Source: Nitrospirota bacterium (lineage in GTDB: Bacteria; Nitrospirota; Thermodesulfovibrionia; UBA6902). From it: a stretch of DNA of 64,000 nucleotides. The DNA lies in NCBI GenBank assembly GCA_016213945.1, contig JACQZF010000004.1:1-64000 (forward strand), read 5' to 3'. Below are positions 18,963-26,445 of the stretch, in pieces (position 1 is the stretch's first letter; every line of letters starts with the position of its first letter). The notes beneath the pieces were generated by a model. It did not search any database and was not told the origin of the DNA. It saw only the letters and a program-made list of their open reading frames with translations. The position numbers and the translations under genes are program-made.

Positions 18963-19541
18963 ATGTCTAAATCAATAAAAGGAACAAAGACGGAACAGAA
19001 TCTGTTAAAGGCTTTTGCAGGAGAGTCGCAGGCGAGGAACAGGTACACATATTTTGCCAGCGTTGCAAGAAAAGAAGGTTATGAGCAGATAGCGGCATTC
19101 TTTATTGAAACTGCTGAGAATGAGAAAGAGCACGCGAAGGTATTTTTTCAATACCTTGAAGGCGGAGACCTTGAGATCACCGCGGCTTACCCTGCGGGAA
19201 AGATCGGAAGCACGGCCGAGAACCTTGACCACGCCGCAGCAGGAGAGCATCTGGAGTGGACAACACTGTACGCGGATTTTGAGAAGACCGCGAGGGATGA
19301 AGGCTTTCCAGAGATCGCGGAATCATTCAAACAGATATCAATTGTTGAAAGGTTTCATGAGGGAAGATACAGAAGGCTGGCGGCAAATCTTAGAAGCAAT
19401 TCCGTCTTCAAAAAGCCTTCCGAGTCAAAGTGGCACTGCAGAAACTGCGGCTATGTTTTCGAAGGCACTGACGCGCCCAAAGAGTGCCCAGCATGCAAAC
19501 ACCCGCAGGCTCATTACGAATTGTTAGCTGAGAATTATTAA
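18963..19541 (+). CDS. rbr: Rubrerythrin
   Basis: Non-haem di-iron peroxidase that reduces hydrogen peroxide in anaerobes. Residues 1-145 form the ferritin-like four-helix bundle with iron ligands in AFAGESQARNRY, ETAENEKEHAKVF, AGEHLEW and VERFHEGRY. Residues 155-192 form the C-terminal rubredoxin domain with CRNCGYVF and CPACKHPQAHYE (two Cys-x2-Cys pairs). GGAGG lies 7 bases before the ATG. It is expressed from its own promoter and is convergent with truA 15 bases away. Confidence 0.97.
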   Translation: MSKSIKGTKTEQNLLKAFAGESQARNRYTYFASVARKEGYEQIAAFFIETAENEKEHAKVFFQYLEGGDLEITAAYPAGKIGSTAENLDHAAAGEHLEWTTLYADFEKTARDEGFPEIAESFKQISIVERFHEGRYRRLAANLRSNSVFKKPSESKWHCRNCGYVFEGTDAPKECPACKHPQAHYELLAENY

Positions 19542-19556
19542 AAATATTTCTGATAA

Positions 19557-20330
19557 CTAATACATCACCCTTTCTAAAAACAGCCCGCAGGAAGGAGCGG
19601 TCTTTCCTGTGGCGCTTCTGTCTTTGGCATTCAGTATCTCTTTTATCTGGGCTGGAGATGTCCTGCCCTGCCCGACATCAACAAGCGTGCCGACGATATT
19701 GCGGACCATATGCCTGAGAAAGGCATTAGCCTCAATTGATATCTTTATGACAGGTGCATCAAGCTTGAATGTCATGAAATCTATTGAAGGCATTTCGAAT
19801 ATCTCTATACTCATCACATTTCTAACCGGATGTTTTGCACCGCAGCCTGAAGCGCGGAAGGATGAGAAGTCATGTTCGCCGATCAAGAACCTCGAAGCCT
19901 CTTTCATCGCATTGACATCTAATGGTTTCCTTAAAGGCAGCTGCCACGCGTACCTGTTGAGAAAGACATTTTGCGGCACTGCGTTTGAGATGATATATGA
20001 ATAGAGCTTGCTCTTCGCGTCATAACGCGGATGAAAGTTTTCATCACACTCTTCAGCATCAACAACCCTGATGTCCTGCGGTATGTTTGAATTAACAGCC
20101 CGGAGAAATTCATCAGGCCTCATTGTCGAATTAGTCTTGAACGATGTAACAAACTCCAATGCGTGAACACCTGCGTCTGTCCTTGAGCATCCTGTGATAG
20201 ATATCTCCTCTTTAGTTATCGAAGAAAGCGCATCCTCAAGCACTCCTTGTATCGTCCTGTCCTTCTCCTGAACCTGCCAGCCTGAGTAGCCGGAACCGTC
20301 AAACTGCAGTGTGAGTTTTATATGCGTCAT
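19557..20330 (-). CDS. truA: tRNA pseudouridine(38-40) synthase
   Basis: Makes pseudouridine at positions 38-40 of the tRNA anticodon stem-loop. The 257-residue length is typical. The catalytic Asp lies in GCSRTDAGVHAL (about residue 53), preceded by YDGS-like LTLQFDGSGYSGWQ. The C-terminal motif FLRHMVRNIVGTLVDVGQG is present. It is a single gene on the minus strand; the 230 bases upstream hold palindromic repeats rather than genes. Confidence 0.96.
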   Translation of the reverse strand: MTHIKLTLQFDGSGYSGWQVQEKDRTIQGVLEDALSSITKEEISITGCSRTDAGVHALEFVTSFKTNSTMRPDEFLRAVNSNIPQDIRVVDAEECDENFHPRYDAKSKLYSYIISNAVPQNVFLNRYAWQLPLRKPLDVNAMKEASRFLIGEHDFSSFRASGCGAKHPVRNVMSIEIFEMPSIDFMTFKLDAPVIKISIEANAFLRHMVRNIVGTLVDVGQGRTSPAQIKEILNAKDRSATGKTAPSCGLFLERVMY

Positions 20331-20440
20331 AAAGCCGTTTTATCTTTGAAGTTAATAAGTTAGCTTGAATTATTTAAACAAGTATACTATGTTTTCTTAT
20401 CATTATAATAGGTCATATATTAATTACCTTAAACCTGTTC

Positions 20441-20502
20441 TGTCATTCTGGCTTGTCCAGAATCATATACACAACAAGACTCCCGACAAGCGGGAGTGAC
20501 AG
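20441..20502. repeat. Paired palindromic repeat, copy C
   Basis: Left arm 20441-20464 is identical to the left arm of copy A. The right arm 20479-20502 has diverged (CTCCCG, loop ACAAG, CGGGAG) but keeps its own hairpin. The spacer is 14 bases. Independent but internally compensated change in one arm suggests the arm hairpin, rather than arm-to-arm pairing, is what is conserved. Confidence 0.88.
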
Positions 20503-20525
20503 AAGTTTTTATTCCATCTTTACTT

Positions 20526-20879
20526 TGTCATTCTGGCTTGTCCAGAATCGCTTTTAAATATGAATGATAAATTCTTTTCAGTATACATAATGGCAAACTC
20601 AAGACCGACTCTTTATGTAGGCGTAACAAACAATCTCATAAGAAGAGTATATGAGCATAAAAATAATTTAGATACAAAGTGTTTTACTGCTAAATACAAT
20701 CTTCACAAACTTGTTTATTATGAGCTGTATGAGAATAGCTTCAGTGCAATAATAAGGGAAAAACAAATAAAAGACATGGATAGACAGGAAAAAATAGAAC
20801 TTATTAAATGGAATAATTCGACATTCAGGGATTTATATGAAGATATTATTGAAACGATTCTGGACAAGCCAGAATGACA
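20526..20879 (+). mobile_element. Candidate mobile element: GIY-YIG nuclease gene between perfect 24-bp inverted arms
   Basis: Left arm 20526-20549 and right arm 20856-20879 are identical to the two arms of copy A at 3287-3346, so they are exact inverted repeats of 24 bases. Between them lie 306 bases holding only the GIY-YIG gene, which starts 11 bases after the left arm and ends inside the right arm. No target-site duplication is evident by eye. The natural reading is a full-length version of the repeat family seen without a gene at 3287, 7461, 20441 and 27099. Mobility itself is inferred. Confidence 0.65.
20560..20877 (+). CDS. GIY-YIG superfamily nuclease (YhbQ/COG2827-like), repeat-associated
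   Basis: A 105-residue single-domain protein. The N-terminus [20 protein letters not shown] contains the paired GIY (VYI) and YIG (YVG) strands. It is followed by LIRRVYEHK with the catalytic-type Arg, and by [16 protein letters not shown] with the conserved Glu of the family. GIY-YIG enzymes cut DNA through a single metal-dependent site; known members act in homing, repair and restriction. The final codons (ATT CTG GAC AAG CCA GAA TGA) are made by the right repeat arm. No clear Shine-Dalgarno is seen before the ATG. An active nuclease is likely from the motifs but not shown. Confidence 0.85.
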   Translation: MNDKFFSVYIMANSRPTLYVGVTNNLIRRVYEHKNNLDTKCFTAKYNLHKLVYYELYENSFSAIIREKQIKDMDRQEKIELIKWNNSTFRDLYEDIIETILDKPE

Positions 20880-20906
20880 GAATAACCTAAAAGCCTAATC
20901 CCTGCC

Positions 20907-21011
20907 GTCATTCTCGCTCGTCGGGAATCTAACGGCAGGTTAATGAACAGAACGATTCTGGACAAGCCAGAATGACAGATTTGAACTGATTCTGGACAAA
21001 ACGGAATGACA
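20907..21011. repeat. Palindromic repeat cluster, copies E and F
   Basis: Three arm units follow the GIY-YIG element: a variant left arm at 20907-20929 (TTCTCG...CGGGAA), a canonical right arm at 20954-20977, and a decayed right-type arm at 20988-21011 (ATTCTGGACAAAACGGAATG). They end 20 bases before comM. With 20441-20502 and the element itself, eight arm units fall within about 570 bases, a local hot spot. Confidence 0.82.
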
Positions 21012-21031
21012 AAAAATTAAGGAGATGAAAG

Positions 21032-22564
21032 ATGCTTTCTAAAATACTGAGCGCCGCACTGATAGGAATCGATGCGCATGTCGTGGATGTTGAAGTGGAT
21101 ATTACATCAAGAGGGCTGCCGCACTTCTCAACCGTCGGGCTGCCTGACGCTGCGGTAAAGGAGAGCAAAGAGCGCGTTAAGTCAGCGCTGAAGAACACAG
21201 GTTTCAACTTCCCGCTTAAGCAGATAACCGTAAATCTCGCGCCCGCTGACATAAAGAAAGAAGGCTCTGCGTTTGACCTCCCTATCGCTATAGGCATAGC
21301 TGTTGCCGAGGGTGTGATCGAAAAGGGCGCTATTAACGGTTACATGATATCCGGCGAGCTGTCTTTAGACGGCAAGATAAAACCTGTCAAAGGCGCGCTC
21401 TCCATGGCGATAAAGGCGAGGGATGACAAGCTGAAGGGTTTGGTCATTCCAAAAGAGAATGAGAGAGAGGCAGGGGTAGTTAAAGGTATCGACGTCTTCG
21501 GCTTTGAAAGCCTGCCTGAGCTGATAGATTTTTTTAATGACAAAAATACAAAAAAGCCGATAGATATAGATATATCCGAGATCATGAAGGAGAACTCCGT
21601 CTATCTCAACGACTTCTCAGACGTAAAGGGCCAAGAGCAGGTGAAGCGTGCGCTTGAGGTATCAGCGGCAGGAGGGCACAACATCCTTCTTATCGGCCCG
21701 CCCGGATCGGGAAAGACGATGCTTGCGAAGAGGATACCGACGATACTCTCTGACATGACATTTGAAGAGGCCCTTCAGACGACAAGGATACACAGCGTGG
21801 TCGGGATACTGAAGAGAAAACAGCCGCTCTTTGCCACCCGCCCCTTCCGATCCCCGCATCATACATTGTCCGACGTGGCGATGGTAGGCGGAGGCCAGAT
21901 ACCAAGGCCCGGAGAGGTCAGCCTCGCGCATAACGGCGTGCTCTTTCTTGACGAGCTCCCTGAGTTCAAGAGAAATGTGCTTGAGGTTCTGAGGCAGCCG
22001 CTTGAGGACGCATCTGTCACGATATCAAGGGCTGTCAGCTCAATAACCTATCCTGCATCTATAATGCTCGTCTGCGCGATGAACCCCTGCCCGTGCGGGT
22101 ATCTCGGCGACCCGAAGCACCAGTGCACATGCTCACCGTCGCAGATACACCGTTACAGACAGCGCGTGTCAGGCCCGCTGCTGGACAGAATAGATATACA
22201 CGTTGAAGTTCCGGCAGTTCCGTATAAAGAACTTTCAAACGAATACTGCGGAGAGCCTTCAGAGATCATCCGCTCAAGAGTTCAAAATGCAAAAGAGACA
22301 CAGACCGAAAGATTCCTGAAAGAGCATATCTACTCAAACTCCATGATGGCATCAAGGCAGATAAAGAAGTATTGCAGGCTGGAGGCAGACGCTCAAAGCA
22401 TACTTGAAGCAGCGATGCACAAGCTCGGCCTCTCCGCAAGGGCATACACAAGGATTCTCAAGGTCAGCAGAACGATAGCAGATCTTGAAGGTTCAGAAGG
22501 AATAAATGCAGAACACGTCTCAGAGGCGATACAGTACAGGACTCTTGACAGGGAGGTTGTTTGA
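21032..22564 (+). CDS. comM: ComM/YifB family Mg-chelatase-like AAA+ ATPase
   Basis: ComM is a hexameric DNA helicase that promotes branch migration during natural transformation. Residues 1-165 are the Lon-protease-like ChlI domain ([20 protein letters not shown]). Residues 190-400 are the AAA+ domain with Walker [14 protein letters not shown], Walker [11 protein letters not shown] and the cysteine-rich [21 protein letters not shown]-terminal helical domain ([20 protein letters not shown]) completes the 510 residues. AAGGAGATGAAAG precedes the ATG. Presence suggests transformation or recombination capacity, though ComM-like proteins also occur in non-competent bacteria. Confidence 0.94.
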   Translation: MLSKILSAALIGIDAHVVDVEVDITSRGLPHFSTVGLPDAAVKESKERVKSALKNTGFNFPLKQITVNLAPADIKKEGSAFDLPIAIGIAVAEGVIEKGAINGYMISGELSLDGKIKPVKGALSMAIKARDDKLKGLVIPKENEREAGVVKGIDVFGFESLPELIDFFNDKNTKKPIDIDISEIMKENSVYLNDFSDVKGQEQVKRALEVSAAGGHNILLIGPPGSGKTMLAKRIPTILSDMTFEEALQTTRIHSVVGILKRKQPLFATRPFRSPHHTLSDVAMVGGGQIPRPGEVSLAHNGVLFLDELPEFKRNVLEVLRQPLEDASVTISRAVSSITYPASIMLVCAMNPCPCGYLGDPKHQCTCSPSQIHRYRQRVSGPLLDRIDIHVEVPAVPYKELSNEYCGEPSEIIRSRVQNAKETQTERFLKEHIYSNSMMASRQIKKYCRLEADAQSILEAAMHKLGLSARAYTRILKVSRTIADLEGSEGINAEHVSEAIQYRTLDREVV

Positions 22565-22585
22565 CAGACGGTTGAGACAGCCGCA

Positions 22586-22632
22586 AATTGTGACCACAAT
22601 TGTTGACACATTTTTAATTGTCCTGATATACT
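22586..22632 (+). promoter_or_regulatory. Promoter and operator-like palindrome of the Phd/PIN module
   Basis: AATTGTG and CACAATT with a 2-base gap form a palindrome at 22586-22601, directly before TTGACA (22603-22608). An 18-base spacer leads to TATACT (22627-22632), which is preceded by the extended -10 dinucleotide TG at 22624-22625. The ATG begins at 22639, only six bases after the -10, so the message is probably leaderless. The palindrome is a candidate autoregulatory site for the antitoxin. Confidence 0.6.
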
Positions 22633-22638
22633 TAGTTC

Positions 22639-22905
22639 ATGAAGGTGGCAACGGTAAGAGAATTCAGAGATAAGGCTACAAGTTATTTTAAAGATGATGA
22701 GCCGGTTCTTGTGACAAGGCACGGCAAGGTAGCCGGGCTTTATCTTCCGATCGACCATCCGGAAAGCTTCCCTCTGGAGCTGAGAAAAGAACTGCTTGTC
22801 CGCCTTGGAGAATCAATAAGCCGTTCACTTGATAAAGAGGGAATAACAGAGAGGAAACTGCTTGCAGATTTCAGCGCCTTTAAAAAAACTCGCCGCAGAC
22901 GCTAA
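22639..22905 (+). CDS. Phd/YefM-type antitoxin
   Basis: An 88-residue protein whose N-terminus MKVATVREFRDKATSYF and VLVTRHGKVAGLYLP is the Phd/YefM DNA-binding fold. The rest (about residues 50-88) is a charged tail ending KKTRRRR, which would bind and block the toxin. Such antitoxins bind their own promoter and a palindrome lies just upstream. The coding region overlaps the PIN toxin by 44 bases. No Shine-Dalgarno is present before the ATG, matching the predicted leaderless transcript. Confidence 0.85.
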   Translation: MKVATVREFRDKATSYFKDDEPVLVTRHGKVAGLYLPIDHPESFPLELRKELLVRLGESISRSLDKEGITERKLLADFSAFKKTRRRR

Positions 22906-23284
22906 CGTCATCCTCTCCGCCATTGCCGGCAAGGCAGCGCTCCGTGTTTTCCTGAAAGAAGATATTGAGATTGCAACAACAGAGTTTAATATTGAGGAGG
23001 TCAGAGAGTACATCAGTGTTATATCAAAGCGGTATGAACTCAGCGAAGAGATCCTTGAGTCACAGTTAAAACTTCTCCCATTGAAGATCCATCCCCGGCA
23101 TTTTTACGAAGACCAGATCCAGAAGGCCTCTAAGAAGATGTCAGACAGAGATGAAGACGATATAGAACTGCTTGCGCTTGCAATGAAGCTGAAAATACCT
23201 GTATGGAGCAATGACAAAGATTTTCAACATTCCGGGATTGAGGTTTATACAACAGCAAAGTTATTAAATATTTTAAAAGCATAA
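22862..23284 (+). CDS. PIN-domain toxin (VapC-like ribonuclease)
   Basis: A 140-residue PIN domain. Acidic residues typical of the active site occur at LAADANVILSAI (Asp near residue 13), FNIEEVREY, DEDDIELLALAMK (about residues 97-109) and VWSNDKDF (about residue 115). PIN toxins cleave RNA, often tRNA or rRNA; this one's target is unknown. The start is TTG at 22862, inside the antitoxin gene, because no ATG or GTG occurs before the PIN core; AGAGAGGAAA lies about 5 bases upstream. The stop falls within the decayed winged-helix remnant on the opposite strand. Confidence 0.85.
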   Translation: MQISAPLKKLAADANVILSAIAGKAALRVFLKEDIEIATTEFNIEEVREYISVISKRYELSEEILESQLKLLPLKIHPRHFYEDQIQKASKKMSDRDEDDIELLALAMKLKIPVWSNDKDFQHSGIEVYTTAKLLNILKA

Positions 23285-23398
23285 GCCCGCCTCTTGTTTT
23301 GCAACTCCATACCTTCCCTTAAATTCCAGCATTCCTTTGCCCCTGAGAATTTGCAACTGACGGCGGTCTATGGGGCGGATGTGGTGGTTGTCGGAATG
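23273..23398 (-). pseudogene. Remnant of a restriction-enzyme-like C-terminal winged helix (copy 1)
   Basis: Reading the minus strand gives HHIRPIDRRQLQILRGKGM followed by LEFKGRYGVAKQ, ending at a TAA at 23275-23273. The pattern RQQLQxLRDKGxxEFxGRGxYR is the winged-helix end found on DpnI-like and other type II restriction enzymes. Only this C-terminal piece remains and there is no start. It overlaps the end of the PIN gene by 12 bases. The family call rests on this short motif and is moderate. Confidence 0.5.
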
Positions 23399-23432
23399 AA
23401 GTTTTTGAAGCTGCGTGTTTGAGTCCTGATTT

Positions 23433-23441
23433 TGGTATAAT
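23433..23441 (+). promoter_or_regulatory. Extended -10 promoter of the HEPN/MNT pair
   Basis: TGG followed by a perfect TATAAT (23436-23441), with no good -35 element. The HEPN ATG begins at 23451, nine bases after the -10, leaving a leader of only about 2-4 bases and no Shine-Dalgarno. Confidence 0.5.
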
Positions 23442-23450
23442 TAAGTCACT

Positions 23451-23843
23451 ATGAATAAGCAGATTGCAAACTGGATTAAGTCTTCTCAATATGATTTAAC
23501 AACTGCTGAACATATGCTTAAAACAGGCAGACATATTTATGTTCTTTTTATGTGTCATCTTTCTGTTGAAAAACTGCTCAAAGGATTATATGAGGCTGCG
23601 TCAAAAAAGATTCCGCCCAAGACTCATAACCTGATCCACCTTTTAAATGCAGTGAGCGTAGAACTTCCTGAAGAACATCTTGAAACACTGGAATCCTTAA
23701 ACGACCTGAGCATTGTTACAAGATATCCTGAAGATATTGAGGCTATGGTCAAAGCTTTTACAAGAAAAAAAGTCGAGGCTTATTTGCAAAAAACCAAGGA
23801 GCTGATTAAATGCCTAAAAAAAGACAAGAGATTAAAAATATAA
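23451..23843 (+). CDS. HEPN-domain protein of a HEPN/MNT pair
   Basis: A 130-residue all-helical HEPN domain: SSQYDLTTAEHMLKTGRHIY, FMCHLSVEKLLKGLYEA, PPKTHNLIHLL and RYPEDIEAM follow the PF05168 family closely. HEPN proteins paired with MNT nucleotidyltransferases form toxin-antitoxin systems in which HEPN is often an RNase. No Arg-x(4-6)-His catalytic motif is visible here, so RNase activity is uncertain. The gene overlaps the MNT gene by 34 bases and starts almost at its promoter. Confidence 0.87.
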   Translation: MNKQIANWIKSSQYDLTTAEHMLKTGRHIYVLFMCHLSVEKLLKGLYEAASKKIPPKTHNLIHLLNAVSVELPEEHLETLESLNDLSIVTRYPEDIEAMVKAFTRKKVEAYLQKTKELIKCLKKDKRLKI

Positions 23844-24136
23844 TAGACAGGTATGTAAACAAGCTCGGACAGCTTGGCATCGAGGTTTCACAGGCTATAT
23901 TATACGGCTCATATGCCAAAGGAAAGCCAAAAGAATATAGTGATATAGATATCGCAATCATATCTCCGTCATTTCAAAAGTTAGATATTTTCGAGCGCCA
24001 GCTTATATTGAGCAAAGCCCATCATAAATTTGGCGAGCCTATTGAGCCTATCGGCCTGACACCAAAACAGTACAGAGAGAAAAAGGGTTTTGCAAAAGAG
24101 ATCCTCGAAACTGGCATAGTTGTTTTCACCGGCTAA
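23810..24136 (+). CDS. MNT-type minimal nucleotidyltransferase
   Basis: A 108-residue nucleotidyltransferase with the Pol-beta-like motif LYGSYAKGKPKEYSDIDIAI (Gly-Ser and Asp-x-Asp, about residues 36-55). In characterised HEPN/MNT pairs the MNT protein is the antitoxin and AMPylates the HEPN toxin. The start is the ATG at 23810 inside the HEPN gene; the first residues MPKKRQEIKNII are a charged helix. A third catalytic acidic residue cannot be assigned with confidence. Confidence 0.87.
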   Translation: MPKKRQEIKNIIDRYVNKLGQLGIEVSQAILYGSYAKGKPKEYSDIDIAIISPSFQKLDIFERQLILSKAHHKFGEPIEPIGLTPKQYREKKGFAKEILETGIVVFTG

Positions 24137-24149
24137 GAATATTTTTTAC

Positions 24150-24240
24150 ACTCCATGATTTCCGCTTCCCTAAACCTTTGTCCCTGAGGATTTGTAACTG
24201 CTGTCTTGCCTTGGGGCGGATGAAGAATGGTTTATGAAAA
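24150..24240 (-). pseudogene. Remnant of a restriction-enzyme-like C-terminal winged helix (copy 2)
   Basis: The minus strand reads HKPFFIRPKARQQLQILRDK, then GLGKRKSW. It aligns with copy 1 at 23273-23398 (IRP, RQ-LQILR-KG). After the DKG the wing strand (EFKGRY in copy 1) is lost. The remainder of 24137-24341 contains no other gene. Together the two remnants flank the HEPN/MNT pair on both sides. Confidence 0.45.
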
Positions 24241-24341
24241 AGAAGATCGGTTTCGGCAGGGAGAAGGGAGTTGGTTGATTAGTGCGTTAATATCTTATGC
24301 AGTTAAAATGGAGATTGCTGAGGCATGAACATAAGGGATGT

Positions 24342-25037
24342 TTAGAAACTAAGACCAATCTCTCTTAGGAGCATATGGCCCAATAAGTTGAGAGCATATT
24401 CTTTATCAACACCACCGAATGTTTTCTTTCCCTTGGCATCATAAGCTATGGCCAGCAACCCTAGTTTTGCCAGATGCACTCTATAACTAGATTGGAGAGT
24501 CTCTTTGTCTGCGACAGACTGCGGTCGCCTCTTGGCAGTAGAAACAGGTCCTATGACATTTTTGTGCTTTTCACGGTACTCTTTGTCTCCATCATCAGTG
24601 GGATCCCAATAATAACGAAGCCAAACGATTTCTATGTCACTTAGCTCATCCAAGATTCTAAGAAGATACTTTGATTCCTGATACTCGATATTATTAGAAG
24701 AGAGACTGTTAGCGATTATTGATGCTATATACTCCCGCCTCTCATCACTCAAAGAGCGCGAAGCCTGACGTAACCCTTCCTCTATTAAATCAGTAAAGTT
24801 CTCATCCTTCAACTGTGCCTTCACAAAATCTTGCTCCAACTTAGCCAGCCTCTCTCCAAGGGCTTCTGCGAACTTCACTATGCGCTCAGTCCTCTGATTG
24901 GGGATTACAATTCCTGCTATTTCGCTAAGTAGAGAACCTGCATATGGAACAGCTCCAAGAGCAGACTTAAGAGCAGAGGTAGCATAGTCTGCCTTTTGTA
25001 GCTTAAGGGACAATTCGTTATCGTTTGGTTCGCTCAT
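24342..25037 (-). CDS. Abi-alpha (DUF4393)-like hypothetical protein
   Basis: Not firmly identified. The 231-residue protein has a short hydrophobic segment (KSALGAVPYAGSLLSEIAGI, about residues 24-43). It then has a helical region with LIEEGLRQASRSLSDERREY and IASIIANSLSS, and a C-terminal part ending LLGHMLLREIGLSF. The middle recalls the EEGLxxAS...LxExxAxLLAN pattern of Abi-alpha-like proteins, which are linked to abortive infection in phage defence. The defence-rich neighbourhood agrees, but the similarity is judged by eye. It is a single gene with no obvious partner. Confidence 0.6.
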   Translation of the reverse strand: MSEPNDNELSLKLQKADYATSALKSALGAVPYAGSLLSEIAGIVIPNQRTERIVKFAEALGERLAKLEQDFVKAQLKDENFTDLIEEGLRQASRSLSDERREYIASIIANSLSSNNIEYQESKYLLRILDELSDIEIVWLRYYWDPTDDGDKEYREKHKNVIGPVSTAKRRPQSVADKETLQSSYRVHLAKLGLLAIAYDAKGKKTFGGVDKEYALNLLGHMLLREIGLSF

Positions 25038-25082
25038 ATGTTGGAAATACAGTGAACTCTAAAGAAAGAAGTGGCTATACTC

Positions 25083-25406
25083 CTAATGCGTTGTCTTAAT
25101 GCTTTCAATATACTCTTCAAAACAACTGGTGACGTTCATGACCTCACAGCCGAGGCCGTTGAGTTCATTGTATTCCCTGAAGTCCGGTGATGACATGTTT
25201 CTTTTAACTTGGAAAGGCGCGAACAGCACTTTATCCCTTAACGGCATGTCGATCTGAACTACAGAGCCTTCAGGGACTCTTAACCTTGTGCTGATGAATA
25301 CGCCTTTGTTGGAAAGGTTCACAACTACACCGGGATACGAGACCTCGTTATAAACCAGCCGTGCAGACAGCTTGACCGGAACTCTTTCAAATGTTCTTTT
25401 TTCCAT
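25083..25406 (-). CDS. PilZ-domain protein (putative c-di-GMP receptor)
   Basis: A 107-residue single PilZ domain. The cyclic-di-GMP motif RxxxR...(D/N)xSxxG is recognisable: KRTFERVPVKLSARL at the N-terminus (its second basic residue is Lys) and VNLSNKGVFIST about 25 residues later. The second Arg position being Lys could weaken binding. The ATG at 25406 starts the domain; a GTG at 25424 would add six residues. A GGDEF protein is encoded 4.5 kb away on the same strand. Confidence 0.8.
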   Translation of the reverse strand: MEKRTFERVPVKLSARLVYNEVSYPGVVVNLSNKGVFISTRLRVPEGSVVQIDMPLRDKVLFAPFQVKRNMSSPDFREYNELNGLGCEVMNVTSCFEEYIESIKTTH

Positions 25407-25451
25407 AGAATAAAGATAGTACACATAAAAAACGCAGTGTGCAAATATTTT

Positions 25452-26366
25452 TTAAATATAGGTAAGCCAAGATTTGTAAGCCTTCTCCTCGCCCTTCACG
25501 ATCTTAAAGAAAAGTTTCTGAAGCTTCTTTGTTATAGGCCCGGGTTTGCCGCTGCCTATCATCCTGTTATCCACCTCTCTTATAGGCGTAACCTCGGCTG
25601 CTGTGCCTGTGAAGAACGCCTCTTCAGCTATGTATATCTCATCCCTTGTGATGCCTCTTTCGGTTACCGGTATCTTGAGCTTGCGAGCCATATCCATTAT
25701 GCTCTGTCTTGTAATGCCCTCCAGCACAGACGGCAGAGAAGGCGTAATAAGCTCGCCGTTCCTTACGATAAAGATGTTCTGCCCCGTCCCTTCAGAGACC
25801 ATGCCGTCGGTATCGAGGAAGAGCGCCTCGTCATAGCCGCACGCTATAGCCTCGCGCTTTGCCATTGTGGAGTTCACATAATCACCGCAGGTCTTGCTCT
25901 TGGTCATGGAGATATTTACATGCAGCCTGGCAAATGAAGTTATCTTCACCCTGATGCCGTTCTTTAATCCGTCATCTCCGAGATAAGCTCCCCAGGGCCA
26001 TGTGGCAATAGCAACCTTTATCGGGTTGCCCTTCGGGTAAAGCCCCATGGCTCCGTAACCTATATATACGATCGGACGGATATAGCATTCCTTGAGATCG
26101 TTCGCCTTTATCGTCGCAATTATCCCGCTGCTGATCTGATCACGCGTAAAAGGAGGAGCTATCTGTAAGATATGGCAGGAATCAAAGAGCCTGTCCACAT
26201 GCTCCTGCAGCTTGAATACGGCTGACCCGTTCTTTGTCTTGTAGCACCTGATCCCCTCAAAAGCTCCCATGCCGTAATGAAGCGTGTGGGTTAAAACGTG
26301 AACATTCGCATCAGCCCAGTCAACGAGCTTTCCATCCATCCATATTTTTTTTAGGCCCTCAAACAT
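25452..26366 (-). CDS. ilvE: Branched-chain amino acid aminotransferase
   Basis: PLP enzyme of fold type IV that makes valine, leucine and isoleucine from their 2-keto acids, the final step for the operon at 1-9.2 kb. The 304 residues carry [16 protein letters not shown] near the N-terminus, the PLP lysine in [10 protein letters not shown]-like context ([20 protein letters not shown]), [10 protein letters not shown] and [14 protein letters not shown]. The start has GGAGG 5 bases upstream. It is separated from the main operon by about 16 kb. Confidence 0.95.
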   Translation of the reverse strand: MFEGLKKIWMDGKLVDWADANVHVLTHTLHYGMGAFEGIRCYKTKNGSAVFKLQEHVDRLFDSCHILQIAPPFTRDQISSGIIATIKANDLKECYIRPIVYIGYGAMGLYPKGNPIKVAIATWPWGAYLGDDGLKNGIRVKITSFARLHVNISMTKSKTCGDYVNSTMAKREAIACGYDEALFLDTDGMVSEGTGQNIFIVRNGELITPSLPSVLEGITRQSIMDMARKLKIPVTERGITRDEIYIAEEAFFTGTAAEVTPIREVDNRMIGSGKPGPITKKLQKLFFKIVKGEEKAYKSWLTYI

Positions 26367-26445
26367 TTCTCCTCCTGAAAATGCGGCTGAAATAATTAAA
26401 ATCTATAGTGCATAAAATCAAATTCATTGTCAATAATTTATTCAA

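Noticed and set aside
20441-21011. CRISPR-like array between truA and comM
   Set aside because: Arms alternate in orientation, spacing is irregular and no cas genes are present; they fit a palindromic repeat family.
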